Assembly (NCBI GenBank): GCA_011390935.1
Contig: JAABRL010000038.1
Location: 1 to 40,727, forward strand
Direction: 5' to 3'
Source: Gemmatimonas sp.
GTDB lineage: Bacteria > Gemmatimonadota > Gemmatimonadetes > Gemmatimonadales > Gemmatimonadaceae
DNA length: 40,727 bases
Shown: in pieces, positions 6,573 to 15,901 of the stretch
How positions within the stretch are numbered: the first letter of the stretch is position 1
How the letters are laid out: each line of letters opens with the position of its first letter
Position numbers and translations under genes: made by a program
Notes under the pieces: generated by a model
What the model saw: the letters and a program-made list of their open reading frames with translations, nothing else
What the model was told of the DNA's origin: nothing
Databases searched by the model: none

Positions 6573-7793
6573 TCACTCCCGCGCGAGTCGACGCAGGTGC
6601 ACGGACATCACGTCCAACTCGTCACGCAGCTGCATGAGCACCCAGTCGGCGCCGACATCGAGCAGCACGGCGCGGTCGGGGAGCGCAACGCGTGCCAGCG
6701 CGTGTCCGTCGCTGCCAAGGACCGTCCACTGCGACCGCTCCGTTCCGGGCTCCGGATGATCGGCCACCCAGATGGTGCTGTCGTGCCCCACGCGCACCTC
6801 GCCGAAGGCCGGCAGGTGCGACGGAAGCTGCATGGCTTCAAAGCCGGCGCGAATCGACGCGCGGCCGTCGGCGGGGGCTGATGCGAGCACGCGCTCGAGA
6901 TGCGCGTCGAGGTGCGCTCTGGTCACCGGCTGCACCTCGGTGCCGATTCGGACAATGCGCTCGAGCGCGCCATCACGACCGAACAGGCGCAGCTCGGGTT
7001 GTGCCTGATCCGCCACCACATATCCATTGCCGAACGCCGCGAAGACCGTGCGTCGCGCGAATGGTGGCGTCCTGATGATCGCCCGTTGCCCCGATACGCT
7101 CACGCCACTCTCGTTGGAGGCGTACTCGTCGAGCGCGCGGATCAGCGCGCCATCTGCCGAGAGCAGCCGCAGCTGCGCCTGCGGTCGCACGAGCCCATCG
7201 GTGGGTTGCAGCAGCCCTCCCGCGGAGCCGCTCCCGATCATTCCGCCGTCCGGAAGCACGACCACGACACGGCCCGCGTCGCTCGGCAGCGACTGCTCGC
7301 GCACGATGCCTGACTCAGGGTGCAGGACGCTGACGCGCCGCTGCCCGGCATCGTACACCACGAGGGTGTCGCCCGGGCGTCGGGCAAGCAGCGTCAGCGT
7401 CCGGAACTCGCCCGGTCCACCGCCGGACCGTCCGAAGGTCGCGCGGTGTTCGCCGGATGCGTCGAACAGGCGAATCTCCCCGGTGCCACCGTTGGCGATG
7501 GCTACGCCGCCATCGTGGAGGCGAACCCCGCCCGAGACGCGGAACAGGGCGCGCGGACCCTCGTCCTCGCCCTCGCCGATCGGCGGGAAGAGCGAGTCGG
7601 TCACGCGCCACTCGGCGAGGGCACTGCGGTCGATCGGCGTAACGTGCTCCACGATTGCCACGCCGGCGCTGTCGCGCACGATGGCGTTCGTGGTGCGCGG
7701 GGATGCGTCCCCGGTGCACCCACTCACGAATGCCGCCACGAGCAGCAGGGCGACATGCCGTTCGACCAGATCCCGGTTCACGCATCCATGCAT
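6573..7793 (-). CDS. Beta-propeller lipoprotein (6-bladed, NHL-like)
   Basis: The ATG at 7793 has GGAGG about 10 bases upstream, and gives a 406-residue product. The N-terminus carries a hydrophobic stretch ending in the lipobox F-V-S-G-C (Cys at about residue 24). Then repeated strands with G-x-I-R-L-F-D-A-S-G, FGRSGGGPGEFRTL and W-V-A-D blades follow. GRSGGGPGEF is the signature of 6-bladed propeller proteins that are abundant in Gemmatimonadota and Bacteroidota. It probably sits on the outer or inner membrane surface and binds ligands or proteins; no enzymatic residues are evident. An open frame extends 28 codons upstream, but that part is basic and has no ribosome site. The 296-bp gap to the next gene (7794-8089) holds divergent promoters but no gene that I can see. 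Confidence 0.82.
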   Translation of the reverse strand: MHGCVNRDLVERHVALLLVAAFVSGCTGDASPRTTNAIVRDSAGVAIVEHVTPIDRSALAEWRVTDSLFPPIGEGEDEGPRALFRVSGGVRLHDGGVAIANGGTGEIRLFDASGEHRATFGRSGGGPGEFRTLTLLARRPGDTLVVYDAGQRRVSVLHPESGIVREQSLPSDAGRVVVVLPDGGMIGSGSAGGLLQPTDGLVRPQAQLRLLSADGALIRALDEYASNESGVSVSGQRAIIRTPPFARRTVFAAFGNGYVVADQAQPELRLFGRDGALERIVRIGTEVQPVTRAHLDAHLERVLASAPADGRASIRAGFEAMQLPSHLPAFGEVRVGHDSTIWVADHPEPGTERSQWTVLGSDGHALARVALPDRAVLLDVGADWVLMQLRDELDVMSVHLRRLARE

Positions 7794-8089
7794 CGACCGC
7801 CTCCGCTTGTACTGGGTTTTCCGTAGTTTGCGGCGCGCGTGCGCGGCTGGCAAGGCGTGGAGCGCAGATCGGTGCACGTGTCGTGCCGCTGGCCTGTCAG
7901 ATCCGGCGCAGAACTCGCGGCTCGTGTGCGCGCGTGAGCCAAAACGGGTCGCGGCTACGCGTTGAATCGGTGTGAGCGCCTGTGGGCACTCCCATCACTC
8001 GCCCAGGCGGCCTTCGTGCCGCTGCCGTGCCTCGACCGGAGACGACACGTATGCGCAGGAGCACCACACGCCATCGCACAGGACACCCA

Positions 8090-10030
8090 ATGCGCCGCGC
8101 GGCGTTCGCCGGGCTGTGGCTGCTCGCCAGCGCCTGCGGCGGGAGTGACTCGGGCGGCGGCCCGCCGGTGGCGCCTCCGCCCCCGCCGCCGCCGGAGGCC
8201 CTGACGGCGGTGAGCGTGAGTCCCGCGACGTCCACGCTCGTCGTTGGCAGTTCGGCCCCGCTCACGCCCACGCCGACCATGCGCAGCAGCGTCGTGGCCG
8301 TGAGCTACACTTACACCTCGAGCGCGACCGCCGTCGCCACTGTAAACGGCAGCGGCGTGGTCACGGCGGTCGCTCCGGGCACCGCCACCATCACCGTGGC
8401 GGCCACCGGCAGCGGAACCGGGTTCACCACCAGCACTCGCCAGGCCACGACCACGGTCACGGTCACCGCGCCGCTACCGGCGCTGAGCGCGCTCGCCGTG
8501 AGCCCGGACAGCATCGCCCTGCAGACGGGTGGCAGCGCCACGCTCACCCCGACGGCGACCACGGCCGGAGCGGGTGTGAGCGTGCAGTACACGTACGCCT
8601 CGAGTGCCCCGACGATCGCCACCGTGAACGCAGCCGGCATGGTCACCGCCGTGAGCCCGGGCACGGCGAGCATCATGGTGACCGCCACCGGCAGCGGCCC
8701 CGGCTTTGCAACGAGTGAGCGGCAGGCCACGGCGACCGTGACGGTGACCGCGCCGCCACCAGCGGTGACCGCACTCACCGTGAGCCCGGACAGCATCGCG
8801 CTGCTCACCGGCGGCAGTGCCTCGCTCACGCCGACGGCCACGACCGCCGGCGCCGGCGTGAGCGTGCAGTACGCCTACGCGTCGAGCGCCTCAACCGTCG
8901 CGACAGTCAGCGAGGACGGCGTGGTCACGGCGGTGAGTCCAGGCACGGCGAGCATCACAGTGACCGCCACCGCAAGCGGCACCGGCTTCACATCCACACA
9001 ACGACAGGCCACGGCCACGGTGACCGTGAACGCGCCGCCGCCGGCACCACCGGCGCTCACGGACTTCACCGCGAGCCCGGTCAGTCTCACGCTGGCACCC
9101 GGAGGAAGCAGCACGATCACACCGAATGCGGTGGTGGCGACGCCATCCGTCCACGTGCAGATCGACTACCGCTCCGACCAACCTGCCGTGGCCACGGTCA
9201 ATGCCTCCGGTGTGGTCACTGCCGTCGCGCCCGGAAACACCATCATCACGGTCGAGGCCACGGCCAGCGGCGCGGACGTGACCACGGCCACACGGGTAGC
9301 TGTGGTCACGGTGACGGTGCTCGCCCCGACCGCGCAGCTTGGCGTGGGCTTCGGTGCGGAGCAGTTCGCGCTGGTCCCGTCGGGCTCCTTCGACCGCGGG
9401 AGCACCAGCGGCACGGCCGATGAGCAGCCGGTACGCACGATCACGATCACGCAGCCCTTCCTGATGCAGCGAACCGAGGTGACACAGGGACAGTGGCGCG
9501 CGGTCATGCAGGGCACCGCCCGGGCCAACCCGAGCTTCTTTGCCGCATGTGGTGATCGGTGCCCGGTGGAGCAGGTGAGCTGGGACGACATTCAGCTGTT
9601 CCTGCAACGGCTCAACGCGCAGGACCCGGGCAAGGGGTATCGACTGCCAACCGAAGCCGAATGGGAATACGCGGCCCGTGCCGGCACATCAGGCGATTTC
9701 GGTGTCGCCGGGCCGATCTGCTCCTTTGCCCACGTGTCGGAATGTGGGAGCGTGCGGACGCGTCCCGTGGCTGCCGGAGCAGCCAACGCGTGGGGCATGC
9801 ACGATGTGCACGGCAACGCCCTGGAGTGGGTCTCCGACTTCTACGCGGCGACATTCTACAGCAGCGGCCCTACCGTCGATCCGACCGGTCCCGCCACCGG
9901 GTTGGTGCGTGTCATGCGCGGTGGAGCCTGGTGCTGCGACGCAAGCGAAGCACGCGTGTGGAAACGCGGTGGCAACTCGCCGTCCGTCACAAGCTGGTGG
10001 AGCGGGTTTCGCCTCGTGCGCCATCCATGA
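8090..10030 (+). CDS. Secreted lipoprotein: four BIG2-type Ig-like domains fused to an FGE/SUMF1-like domain
   Basis: The 646-residue product starts at the ATG at 8090 (AGGA 7 bases upstream; an ATG at 8051 with GGAG is an alternative). A signal peptide ends L-L-A-S-A-C, followed by a Gly/Pro linker. Four bacterial Ig-like (BIG2) domains follow at about residues 38-131, 132-225, 226-322 and 323-414, each with A-T-V-N..G-V-V-T-A-V..G-T. The C-terminal domain (426-646) is a formylglycine-generating-enzyme fold: RTEVTQGQW, YRLPTEAEWEYAAR, GNALEWVSD, RVMRGGAW and GFRLVR. In true FGE two cysteines near GGSF bind copper; here the segment reads GGAWCCDASEARVWKRGG, so the second Cys position is Ala. 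It is therefore more likely a binding or structural domain than an active FGE. It converges on the phosphodiesterase gene. Confidence 0.88.
   Translation: MRRAAFAGLWLLASACGGSDSGGGPPVAPPPPPPPEALTAVSVSPATSTLVVGSSAPLTPTPTMRSSVVAVSYTYTSSATAVATVNGSGVVTAVAPGTATITVAATGSGTGFTTSTRQATTTVTVTAPLPALSALAVSPDSIALQTGGSATLTPTATTAGAGVSVQYTYASSAPTIATVNAAGMVTAVSPGTASIMVTATGSGPGFATSERQATATVTVTAPPPAVTALTVSPDSIALLTGGSASLTPTATTAGAGVSVQYAYASSASTVATVSEDGVVTAVSPGTASITVTATASGTGFTSTQRQATATVTVNAPPPAPPALTDFTASPVSLTLAPGGSSTITPNAVVATPSVHVQIDYRSDQPAVATVNASGVVTAVAPGNTIITVEATASGADVTTATRVAVVTVTVLAPTAQLGVGFGAEQFALVPSGSFDRGSTSGTADEQPVRTITITQPFLMQRTEVTQGQWRAVMQGTARANPSFFAACGDRCPVEQVSWDDIQLFLQRLNAQDPGKGYRLPTEAEWEYAARAGTSGDFGVAGPICSFAHVSECGSVRTRPVAAGAANAWGMHDVHGNALEWVSDFYAATFYSSGPTVDPTGPATGLVRVMRGGAWCCDASEARVWKRGGNSPSVTSWWSGFRLVRHP
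8201..9331 (+). repeat. Four in-frame ~282-bp repeats encoding Ig-like domains
   Basis: Units start near 8201, 8483, 8765 and 9056. Units 2 and 3 are the closest pair, with shared runs such as AGCCCGGACAGCATCGC and long stretches encoding TTAGAGVSVQY, so they look like the most recent duplication. Units 1 and 4 are more diverged. The spacing is a multiple of three and the frame is kept, as expected for domain duplication rather than CRISPR or tandem satellite DNA. Confidence 0.85.
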
Positions 10031-10039
10031 GCTGAGCCA

Positions 10040-11503
10040 CTACCCCAAAAAACTCCGCCCGTCCAACCCACCCGGCACCGGCAGCCCGAGCCGCGCCAGC
10101 ACACTCGGCATCACATCCGCACTGCGCTGCGGCGCGCGGCTCGGCACCACATCGAGCAGCAGCGGCACCATGATCTGATCGCGATGCAGCGCGCCGTGCG
10201 TGCTGCGGTGCGGCGTGGGTTCGAACTTGTCACGCAAGTCCCACCCCGTCGCCGCCGACAACACGAAATCACCAGCACGCGCCGATGGTACGACATCGGC
10301 CAACTGCACCATCGCATCGGGATAATCACCGCGCGCACTCGCCGCCCAGGCTTCATCACCCGTCACCTCGTGCAGCTCCGCGCCGAGTGACAACGGATCA
10401 CCACTCTCGAAACGATAGCTCCACCGATGCGCATCCGTGCGCGACCCGTCGCGCGCCGCACCACTCGGCGCATCCGACCGCGTGATGCGCGCCGACCCAC
10501 GGGTAGCATGCGATACGCGCACCGTCTGCGCATCGACCGCCACGGACACCAGGTCCACACTCTCCCGCGTCACGAGCGCATCGTGCATCTCAGTCCAACG
10601 CGTATCGAGCGCCGGCCACCACGGGCGCTGTCGGTGCGGCAGCTCCACGTACACATGCCCCATGGCGTTGCCACCCACCATCACGGCGGCCTCGGGATTG
10701 CGCACCCACAGCTTGGGATGCGACAGCACGCGCAGCCCATGCTCACGCACGCCATCGGCGAGCTCATCATGCTGCGACACATCGGCGTGTCCATGATCGG
10801 CCACGAGCCAGACATGCAGTCGATCGAGCCAGCCGTCGCGCGCGGCAATCGTTTCCGTCTCGCCAACGAACGCATCGATGTCGCGCAACGACGTGCGCAC
10901 CTCTGTCGAGCGCGCACCGAACGCATGCGCAAACTTGTCCGGCGTGAGAAACGACATCACGGTGAACTGCGGCCGTTCACGCCGCAGGTGCCCGAGCACC
11001 CGATCCACCACCAGCTGCTCCACACGACGCCACCCCTGCAGGTCGCCGCGAAAGTGCGGCAGAAACGCACGCGCCGCCCACGCCCACCCGCGCCCCGGGT
11101 GCCGATCGCCGCGCGCGCCGCGACCGAGCAGTGTGGAGCCGGCCACACTCGGCGTGGCCAGCTCGAGCAGTGTGGGGGCGTCCAGGTGCAGGTCGTCGTC
11201 GAGCAGGCGGATCTCGGGGCCCACGTAGCTGCGCGCGTAGCTCGGCCAGCTGGCCACGGCACGCGCCCGGTCGAACCATCGCAGTCCCGGTAGCCCCACC
11301 GAGGCCGGGAAACGCCCCATCATGAACGGCGCGTAGGCCGGCCCCGTCACCGAGGGAAAGCAGCTGGAGACCTCGGTGTACACGCCGCGGGCCGCGCGGG
11401 CGGCGAGGCGGGGCAGGTGACCGGCGGCCATCTCTTCGCGCAGCACATCGGGGCGCACGCCGTCGGCCACGATGAGCAGCAGGGTGTCGTAGGCGGCGCT
11501 CAT
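10040..11503 (-). CDS. Alkaline phosphatase superfamily protein (type I phosphodiesterase/nucleotide pyrophosphatase-like)
   Basis: From the ATG at 11503 (GGAG about 12 bases upstream) the product has 487 residues. Metal and nucleophile sites of the superfamily are visible: LLIVADGVRPD (Asp14), SSCFPSVTGPAYAPFMMGRFP (probable nucleophile Thr53), LTPDKFAHAFG (Asp and His ligands) and VADHGHADVSQ (Asp-His pair). This fits members that cleave phosphodiester or phosphonate bonds with two zinc ions; the substrate is unknown. There is no signal peptide, so it may act in the cytoplasm. The longer open frame upstream to 11593 overlaps the divergent promoter region and adds a Pro/Arg-rich tail, so it is not used. 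It is divergent from the LOG-family gene, with 131 bp between starts. Confidence 0.85.
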   Translation of the reverse strand: MSAAYDTLLLIVADGVRPDVLREEMAAGHLPRLAARAARGVYTEVSSCFPSVTGPAYAPFMMGRFPASVGLPGLRWFDRARAVASWPSYARSYVGPEIRLLDDDLHLDAPTLLELATPSVAGSTLLGRGARGDRHPGRGWAWAARAFLPHFRGDLQGWRRVEQLVVDRVLGHLRRERPQFTVMSFLTPDKFAHAFGARSTEVRTSLRDIDAFVGETETIAARDGWLDRLHVWLVADHGHADVSQHDELADGVREHGLRVLSHPKLWVRNPEAAVMVGGNAMGHVYVELPHRQRPWWPALDTRWTEMHDALVTRESVDLVSVAVDAQTVRVSHATRGSARITRSDAPSGAARDGSRTDAHRWSYRFESGDPLSLGAELHEVTGDEAWAASARGDYPDAMVQLADVVPSARAGDFVLSAATGWDLRDKFEPTPHRSTHGALHRDQIMVPLLLDVVPSRAPQRSADVMPSVLARLGLPVPGGLDGRSFLG

Positions 11504-11634
11504 GCGCGGTCGCTCCAGACGGCGCGGTGGCGGGCATCGCGGCAGGCGCGGTAGGTTGCAGGTTGGCGTCGCCCATCGCCGAGCCACCGACATGCCGCTC
11601 GCCGGCGACCTGCCGTTCCCATCACCCCCGCCTC

Positions 11635-12687
11635 ATGGCCCGTTCCAGTCGTCCGACCAAGCTCGCCGCAACCGCCACGAAAAAAGGCGCGTCCGCCAAG
11701 AAGGTCGTCAGCGCGCCGAAGGCATCGAAAGAGGGCGCCGCCGCCAAGCCGCGTGTCACGAAGTCCGCCAACGGCCCGCGCACCGCGACCGGCAAGCGCG
11801 CGTCGCCCGCACTGCGGACCGCCGCCGAGCTGGGAAGCGTCGCCGCCTACGAGCAGCGCACCATCGAAGGGCATCGGCTCGCCGGCCGCGATCCCAAGCC
11901 GCTTACCGATCATGTGTCGAAGGGGCCGCGTGTGGAGCGCAAACGCCGCCGCGCGCTCAGCGATGTGGACGCCGCGATCCGCAACGTGCCCACGCTCACC
12001 GAAGACGAGAAGCTGCTGCACACCCCCGACCTGGCCGACGGCTTCACGCAGAGCGATCCGTGGCGCGCCATGCGTGTGTTCAGCGAGGTGATCGAGGGCT
12101 TCGACGCGCTCGCGCACGTCACCAAAGGCGTGTCGATTTTCGGCAGCGCGCGCACCAGCCCGGACGATCCGCAGTACCAGCACGCGCGCGAAGTGGCGCG
12201 ACTGCTCGCGGAGGCCGGCTTTGCGGTCATCACGGGTGCCGGCCCCGGCATCATGGAGGCGGCCAACCGCGGCGCCAAGGATGCCGGCGGCGAAAGCATC
12301 GGCTGCAACATCGAACTGCCATTCGAACAGGGCGCCAATCCGTACGTGGACACGCTGGTGAACTTCCGCTACTTCTTCGTGCGCAAGACGATGTTCGTGA
12401 AGTACTCCAACGCGTTCATCATCTTCCCCGGCGGCTTTGGCACACTCGACGAACTGTTTGAAGCGCTCACGCTGATTCAGTGCGGCAAGATCTATCAGTT
12501 CCCTGTCATTCTCTTCGGTCGCCATTACTGGGCCGGTCTCATGCGCTGGCTGCACTCGCGCGTGGCCGGTGAAGGGAAGATCTCTCCCGGCGACCTCGAT
12601 CTCGTGATGCTCACCGACGACCCCGCCGAAGCCGCCCAGGCCGTGATCGATGCGCACGCTGCGCAGCATGCGCACGCTGATGTCTGA
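11635..12687 (+). CDS. LOG family protein (lysine decarboxylase-like fold) with a basic N-terminal extension
   Basis: The 350-residue product carries the TIGR00730/LOG Rossmann fold: GVSIFGSARTSP, VITGAGPGIMEAANRGAKDAG and the signature PGGFGTLDELFEALTLIQ. LOG enzymes are phosphoribohydrolases that release the base from nucleoside 5'-monophosphates; several homologs are misannotated as lysine decarboxylases. The first 85 or so residues are an unusual Lys/Ala/Arg/Ser-rich tail (KKGASAKKVVSAPKASKEG) of low complexity, resembling histone-tail-like or nucleic-acid-binding extensions. The start at 11635 has a weak ribosome site. Function in nucleotide salvage is inferred from the fold only; the substrate may be AMP or a related monophosphate. 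Confidence 0.88.
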   Translation: MARSSRPTKLAATATKKGASAKKVVSAPKASKEGAAAKPRVTKSANGPRTATGKRASPALRTAAELGSVAAYEQRTIEGHRLAGRDPKPLTDHVSKGPRVERKRRRALSDVDAAIRNVPTLTEDEKLLHTPDLADGFTQSDPWRAMRVFSEVIEGFDALAHVTKGVSIFGSARTSPDDPQYQHAREVARLLAEAGFAVITGAGPGIMEAANRGAKDAGGESIGCNIELPFEQGANPYVDTLVNFRYFFVRKTMFVKYSNAFIIFPGGFGTLDELFEALTLIQCGKIYQFPVILFGRHYWAGLMRWLHSRVAGEGKISPGDLDLVMLTDDPAEAAQAVIDAHAAQHAHADV

Positions 12688-12738
12688 CCCGTGGTTCATC
12701 GTCTGTTCACCGTTCGTCTTTTCACGTCGAGGCTTGTG

Positions 12739-15231
12739 ATGTCGCCTGATCGTGTGCGCGGCCTGCACCGCCGCTCGCTCCCCGCATGGTACACCGCTGC
12801 GTGCGTCGCCGCGCTGGCGGTCGCCTCGCCGGTCCTGCTCGCCGCCCCCACCGCCGGATCATTTGGCGCGGCCGACGCCCTCACCACGTCACCAAGTGTC
12901 CGGCAGGACGGCGAGTTCCTGCGCGTGCGCGTGGACGAGGCGCGCAATCGCCTCATCCTCGAGATTCCAGCCGCGCAGCTCGGCCGCGACTTCCTGTATC
13001 AGAACACATTGGCGACCGGTCTGGGTACCGGGTCGCTCGACCGCGGCCAGACGGGCGCCAACTTCATCGTGAAGCTCGAACGGCGCGGCAGTCGCATCCT
13101 CATGGTGCGAGACAACCTCTACCCGCGCACGTCGAGCGGCGACGCGGCCACCCTGCGCGCGGCGACCGACGCGTTCCCGCGCTCGGTCTCGGCCTCGTTC
13201 ACGATCGACAGCGAGAACAACGGTGTCATTTCGGTAGACGCCACGAGCTTCTTCCTGAGCGACGTCTACGGTGTGGCCAATAGCCTGCGCGGTGGACAGG
13301 GTGGCGGTACGTACCGCGTCGACGCGGCGCGCAGCTGGTTCGATACCGATCGGACCAAGTCCTTCCCGCGCAACGCGGAAGTGCACAGCGTGCTCACCTT
13401 CACCTCCGACGCGCCCGCCGCCGCCGCACGCCGCGTGGCGCCGGACGCCGGCGCGATGGTGTTCGAGCAGCACCACTCGCTCGTGGTGCTCCCGGATGCC
13501 GAGGGGTTCCGGCCTCGCGAGTACGATGGTCGCTCCGGCTATGGCGGCACGCAGTTCGCCGACCTGTCGCTCGGATTCGACCAGCAGTACCGCGGTGGCT
13601 TCATCAACCGCTGGCGCCTGGTGCCCAAGGATCCTGCCGCCTACGCACGCGGCGAACTCGTGGAGCCGGTCACGCCGATCATCTACTATCTCGATCCCGG
13701 CATCCCGGCGCCGTACCGCGAGGCGTTCCGCGAAGGGGGCAACTGGTGGGCGAAGGTCTTCGAAGCCGCCGGATTCCGCAACGCGTTCGAGGTGCGCGAC
13801 CTGCCGGCTGGCGCCGACCCCATGGATGCACGCTACAACATGCTGATGTGGGTGCATCGCGCTGGTCCCGGCCCGTCTGTGGGCCCGAGCTACAGCGACC
13901 CGCGCACCGGCGAGATCGTACGCGCCGTCGTGCGCATGGATGCGTGGCGCTCACTCGTGGACTACAACATCTGGGCGGGCACCGTGCCGGCGTCCGGGCC
14001 ATCGGGTCCGAACGTGAGCGCCGAGGACTTCACCATGCTGCGTCGCAAGCAGCATACGGCGCACGAGATCGGGCATACACTCGGCCTGTCGCACAACTAC
14101 ATCGCGTCGTCGCAGGGGCGCACCTCGGTGATGGACTATCCGGTGCCGCTCATCACCGTGGGCAGCGACGGTCGCCCCGACCTGCGTGACGCGTATCGCA
14201 CCGGCCCCGGCGCGTGGGACTCACTGGCCATCCGCTTCGGCTACCGCTGGTATCCCGACGCGGCCGCCGAACGTGCGGGCAACGCGGCCGTGATCAAGGA
14301 GATGATCGATCGCAACGTGCGCTTCATCAACGACACGTACGCGAACGCCAATGGCTCCATCCCGGAAGTCACGCGCTGGGTGGAAGGCGCCACGATGTTC
14401 GACGCCGTGGAGCGCACCAGCCGCGTGCGTCGTCTGCTCATGGACAACTTCGACGAGCGCGCGATTCAGCCCGGTGAGCCGATGGCCATGCTCAACATGC
14501 GCTTCGCGCACGTGTACCTGCATCACCGCTACTCGCTCGAGGGGCTGGTGAAGTACGTGGGCGGCATGGACTTCCGCTTTGCGATGCGCGGTGACGGACA
14601 GGTGCCCACGACCGTGATTCCGTCCAGCCAGCAGCGGCGCGCGCTCGGCATGGCGCTCGATGCGATCAGCCCGGCCGAACTCGCGGTGCCGGCGCGCATC
14701 ACCGCCATGATTCCGCCACCGCCACCGGGCATGAACGGTGACCTCACGTGGATTCGGGGCAATGCCGGCACGGCGTTCGATCCGATCACGCTCGCGGGCG
14801 GATTGGCCACCGAGGTGATGGGCTATCTGCTCGATCGCGAACGGACCGCGCGCCTGGTGGTGTTCAAGGCGCAGGACCCGAACGCACTCAGCTTCGACGA
14901 GGTACTCGACACGCTCATGGCGCGCACGTGGCGCGCGCCGGAAAGCACGCAGCATCCGGCCATTCATCGCGCCGTGCAGCGCGCCGCGCTCGACGGCCTG
15001 CTCGATCTCGCCGGCGACACACGCGCCATGCCCGAAGTGCGCGCGATTGCCACCATGCACCTGCAGCAGCTCGACGAACAGCTCGAGGAGGCACTCGATG
15101 ATGCCGCCCAGCGTGACGCCGCTTATGCACACCGCCTCGCCGCGCGCGCCGACATCGAGCGGTTCCTCGACGGCGACGACGTGCCCGCCTCGCGCACGCG
15201 CTTCCCGGTGATTCCGCTGCCGTGGCCGTAG
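12739..15231 (+). CDS. Secreted zinc-dependent metalloprotease (DUF5117/DUF5118/DUF4953 type)
   Basis: The 830-residue product starts at an ATG at 12739 with GAGG upstream. A basic N-terminus is followed by a hydrophobic signal segment ending near ALAVASPVLLAAP. The catalytic metzincin-like site is HEIGHTLGLSHN: His442, Glu443, His446 and His452, followed by the Met-turn SVMDYP. A long N-terminal region with FINRWRLVPKDP and EPVTPIIYYLDPGIP is typical of this bacterial family, which is common in Gemmatimonadota and Bacteroidota. It is presumably exported to cleave proteins outside the cytoplasm. It is followed by a strong intrinsic terminator at 15288. The mature protein contains a proline-rich run (MIPPPPPG) near residue 660. 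Confidence 0.92.
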   Translation: MSPDRVRGLHRRSLPAWYTAACVAALAVASPVLLAAPTAGSFGAADALTTSPSVRQDGEFLRVRVDEARNRLILEIPAAQLGRDFLYQNTLATGLGTGSLDRGQTGANFIVKLERRGSRILMVRDNLYPRTSSGDAATLRAATDAFPRSVSASFTIDSENNGVISVDATSFFLSDVYGVANSLRGGQGGGTYRVDAARSWFDTDRTKSFPRNAEVHSVLTFTSDAPAAAARRVAPDAGAMVFEQHHSLVVLPDAEGFRPREYDGRSGYGGTQFADLSLGFDQQYRGGFINRWRLVPKDPAAYARGELVEPVTPIIYYLDPGIPAPYREAFREGGNWWAKVFEAAGFRNAFEVRDLPAGADPMDARYNMLMWVHRAGPGPSVGPSYSDPRTGEIVRAVVRMDAWRSLVDYNIWAGTVPASGPSGPNVSAEDFTMLRRKQHTAHEIGHTLGLSHNYIASSQGRTSVMDYPVPLITVGSDGRPDLRDAYRTGPGAWDSLAIRFGYRWYPDAAAERAGNAAVIKEMIDRNVRFINDTYANANGSIPEVTRWVEGATMFDAVERTSRVRRLLMDNFDERAIQPGEPMAMLNMRFAHVYLHHRYSLEGLVKYVGGMDFRFAMRGDGQVPTTVIPSSQQRRALGMALDAISPAELAVPARITAMIPPPPPGMNGDLTWIRGNAGTAFDPITLAGGLATEVMGYLLDRERTARLVVFKAQDPNALSFDEVLDTLMARTWRAPESTQHPAIHRAVQRAALDGLLDLAGDTRAMPEVRAIATMHLQQLDEQLEEALDDAAQRDAAYAHRLAARADIERFLDGDDVPASRTRFPVIPLPWP

Positions 15232-15287
15232 CCCCGTTGCACCACCCTTGAGGGGGCTCCCCTCGCGAGGTATGATTCAGAAGGTTC

Positions 15288-15322
15288 GCGCCCGGCCTGA
15301 TCGCAGGCCGGGCGCTGCTTTT
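15288..15322 (+). terminator. Intrinsic terminator after the metalloprotease gene
   Basis: Bases 15288-15299 (GCGCCCGGCCTG) pair perfectly with 15304-15315 across a 4-base loop, and TGCTTTT follows. This is a textbook 12-bp GC-rich stem with a T-tract, placed 56 bp after the stop codon of the metalloprotease gene and upstream of greA. Confidence 0.85.
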
Positions 15323-15390
15323 CATCCCTGCCCGAGCCCCGCGTGCGCCCTTGTGCACGTGGGGCCGCGTGTCACTTACCGGTGCCCGCC

Positions 15391-15870
15391 ATGCTCGAGG
15401 AACTCAAGGCCAGGCTTCGTGGCGAAGTCGAACGACTCACGCACGAGCTCAACGTCGTCCTGCCCGCGGAAATCCGCCGCGCGGTGGAGATGGGAGACCT
15501 GAAGGAAAACTCCGAGTACAAGGCCGCCCTCGAACGGCAGCAGTTCGTGCAGGCGCGTTTGGGGCAGCTCAACATGCGCCTCAGCAAGCTCGGCCAGATC
15601 GACATGGACCAGATCCCCGCCGACAAGGTCGGGCTCGGCTCCAAAGTGATCGTGGAAGATGAGGCCAGTGGCGATCGGGAGACGTACCACCTCGTGTTCG
15701 GCGATTCCGCCGACTTCGAGGAAGGGCACGTGACCATGGGCTCGGCGATCGGACGCGCGCTCGCGGGCAAGGGCGTTGGCGAAACCGCGCTGCTGCGATT
15801 GCCGACGCTCACGCGCCGCCTCAAGGTGATGGAGCTCAGCACCATTCACGACGAACCGCTCGGCGGGTGA
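15391..15870 (+). CDS. greA: Transcription elongation factor GreA
   Basis: The 159-residue product has the N-terminal coiled coil that reaches into the RNA polymerase channel, with the acidic tip DLKENSEYKAALERQ (around residues 35-49), and the C-terminal FKBP-like domain. The latter contains VIVEDEASGDRETYHLVFG, GSAIGRALAGKGVGE and a final LKVMELSTIH. GreA stimulates cleavage of backtracked RNA so that stalled polymerase can resume. The start at 15391 (MLEELKARLRGEVERLTHEL) fits the family; upstream in-frame sequence is not GreA-like. The ribosome site is weak. The preceding terminator suggests that greA has its own promoter in the 15323-15390 gap, though no clear -10/-35 was identified. Confidence 0.95.
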   Translation: MLEELKARLRGEVERLTHELNVVLPAEIRRAVEMGDLKENSEYKAALERQQFVQARLGQLNMRLSKLGQIDMDQIPADKVGLGSKVIVEDEASGDRETYHLVFGDSADFEEGHVTMGSAIGRALAGKGVGETALLRLPTLTRRLKVMELSTIHDEPLGG

Positions 15871-15901
15871 CGACGGCGCACGACGTGCGATGATCAACTG
15901 C

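Noticed and set aside
8201..9331. CRISPR-like or satellite array
   Set aside because: Repeats are about 282 bp, in frame, and encode Ig-like domains; there are no short direct repeats with unique spacers.
11500..12768. 422-codon minus-strand frame over the LOG-family gene
   Set aside because: No motif; the plus-strand gene has the PGGFGTLDE signature.
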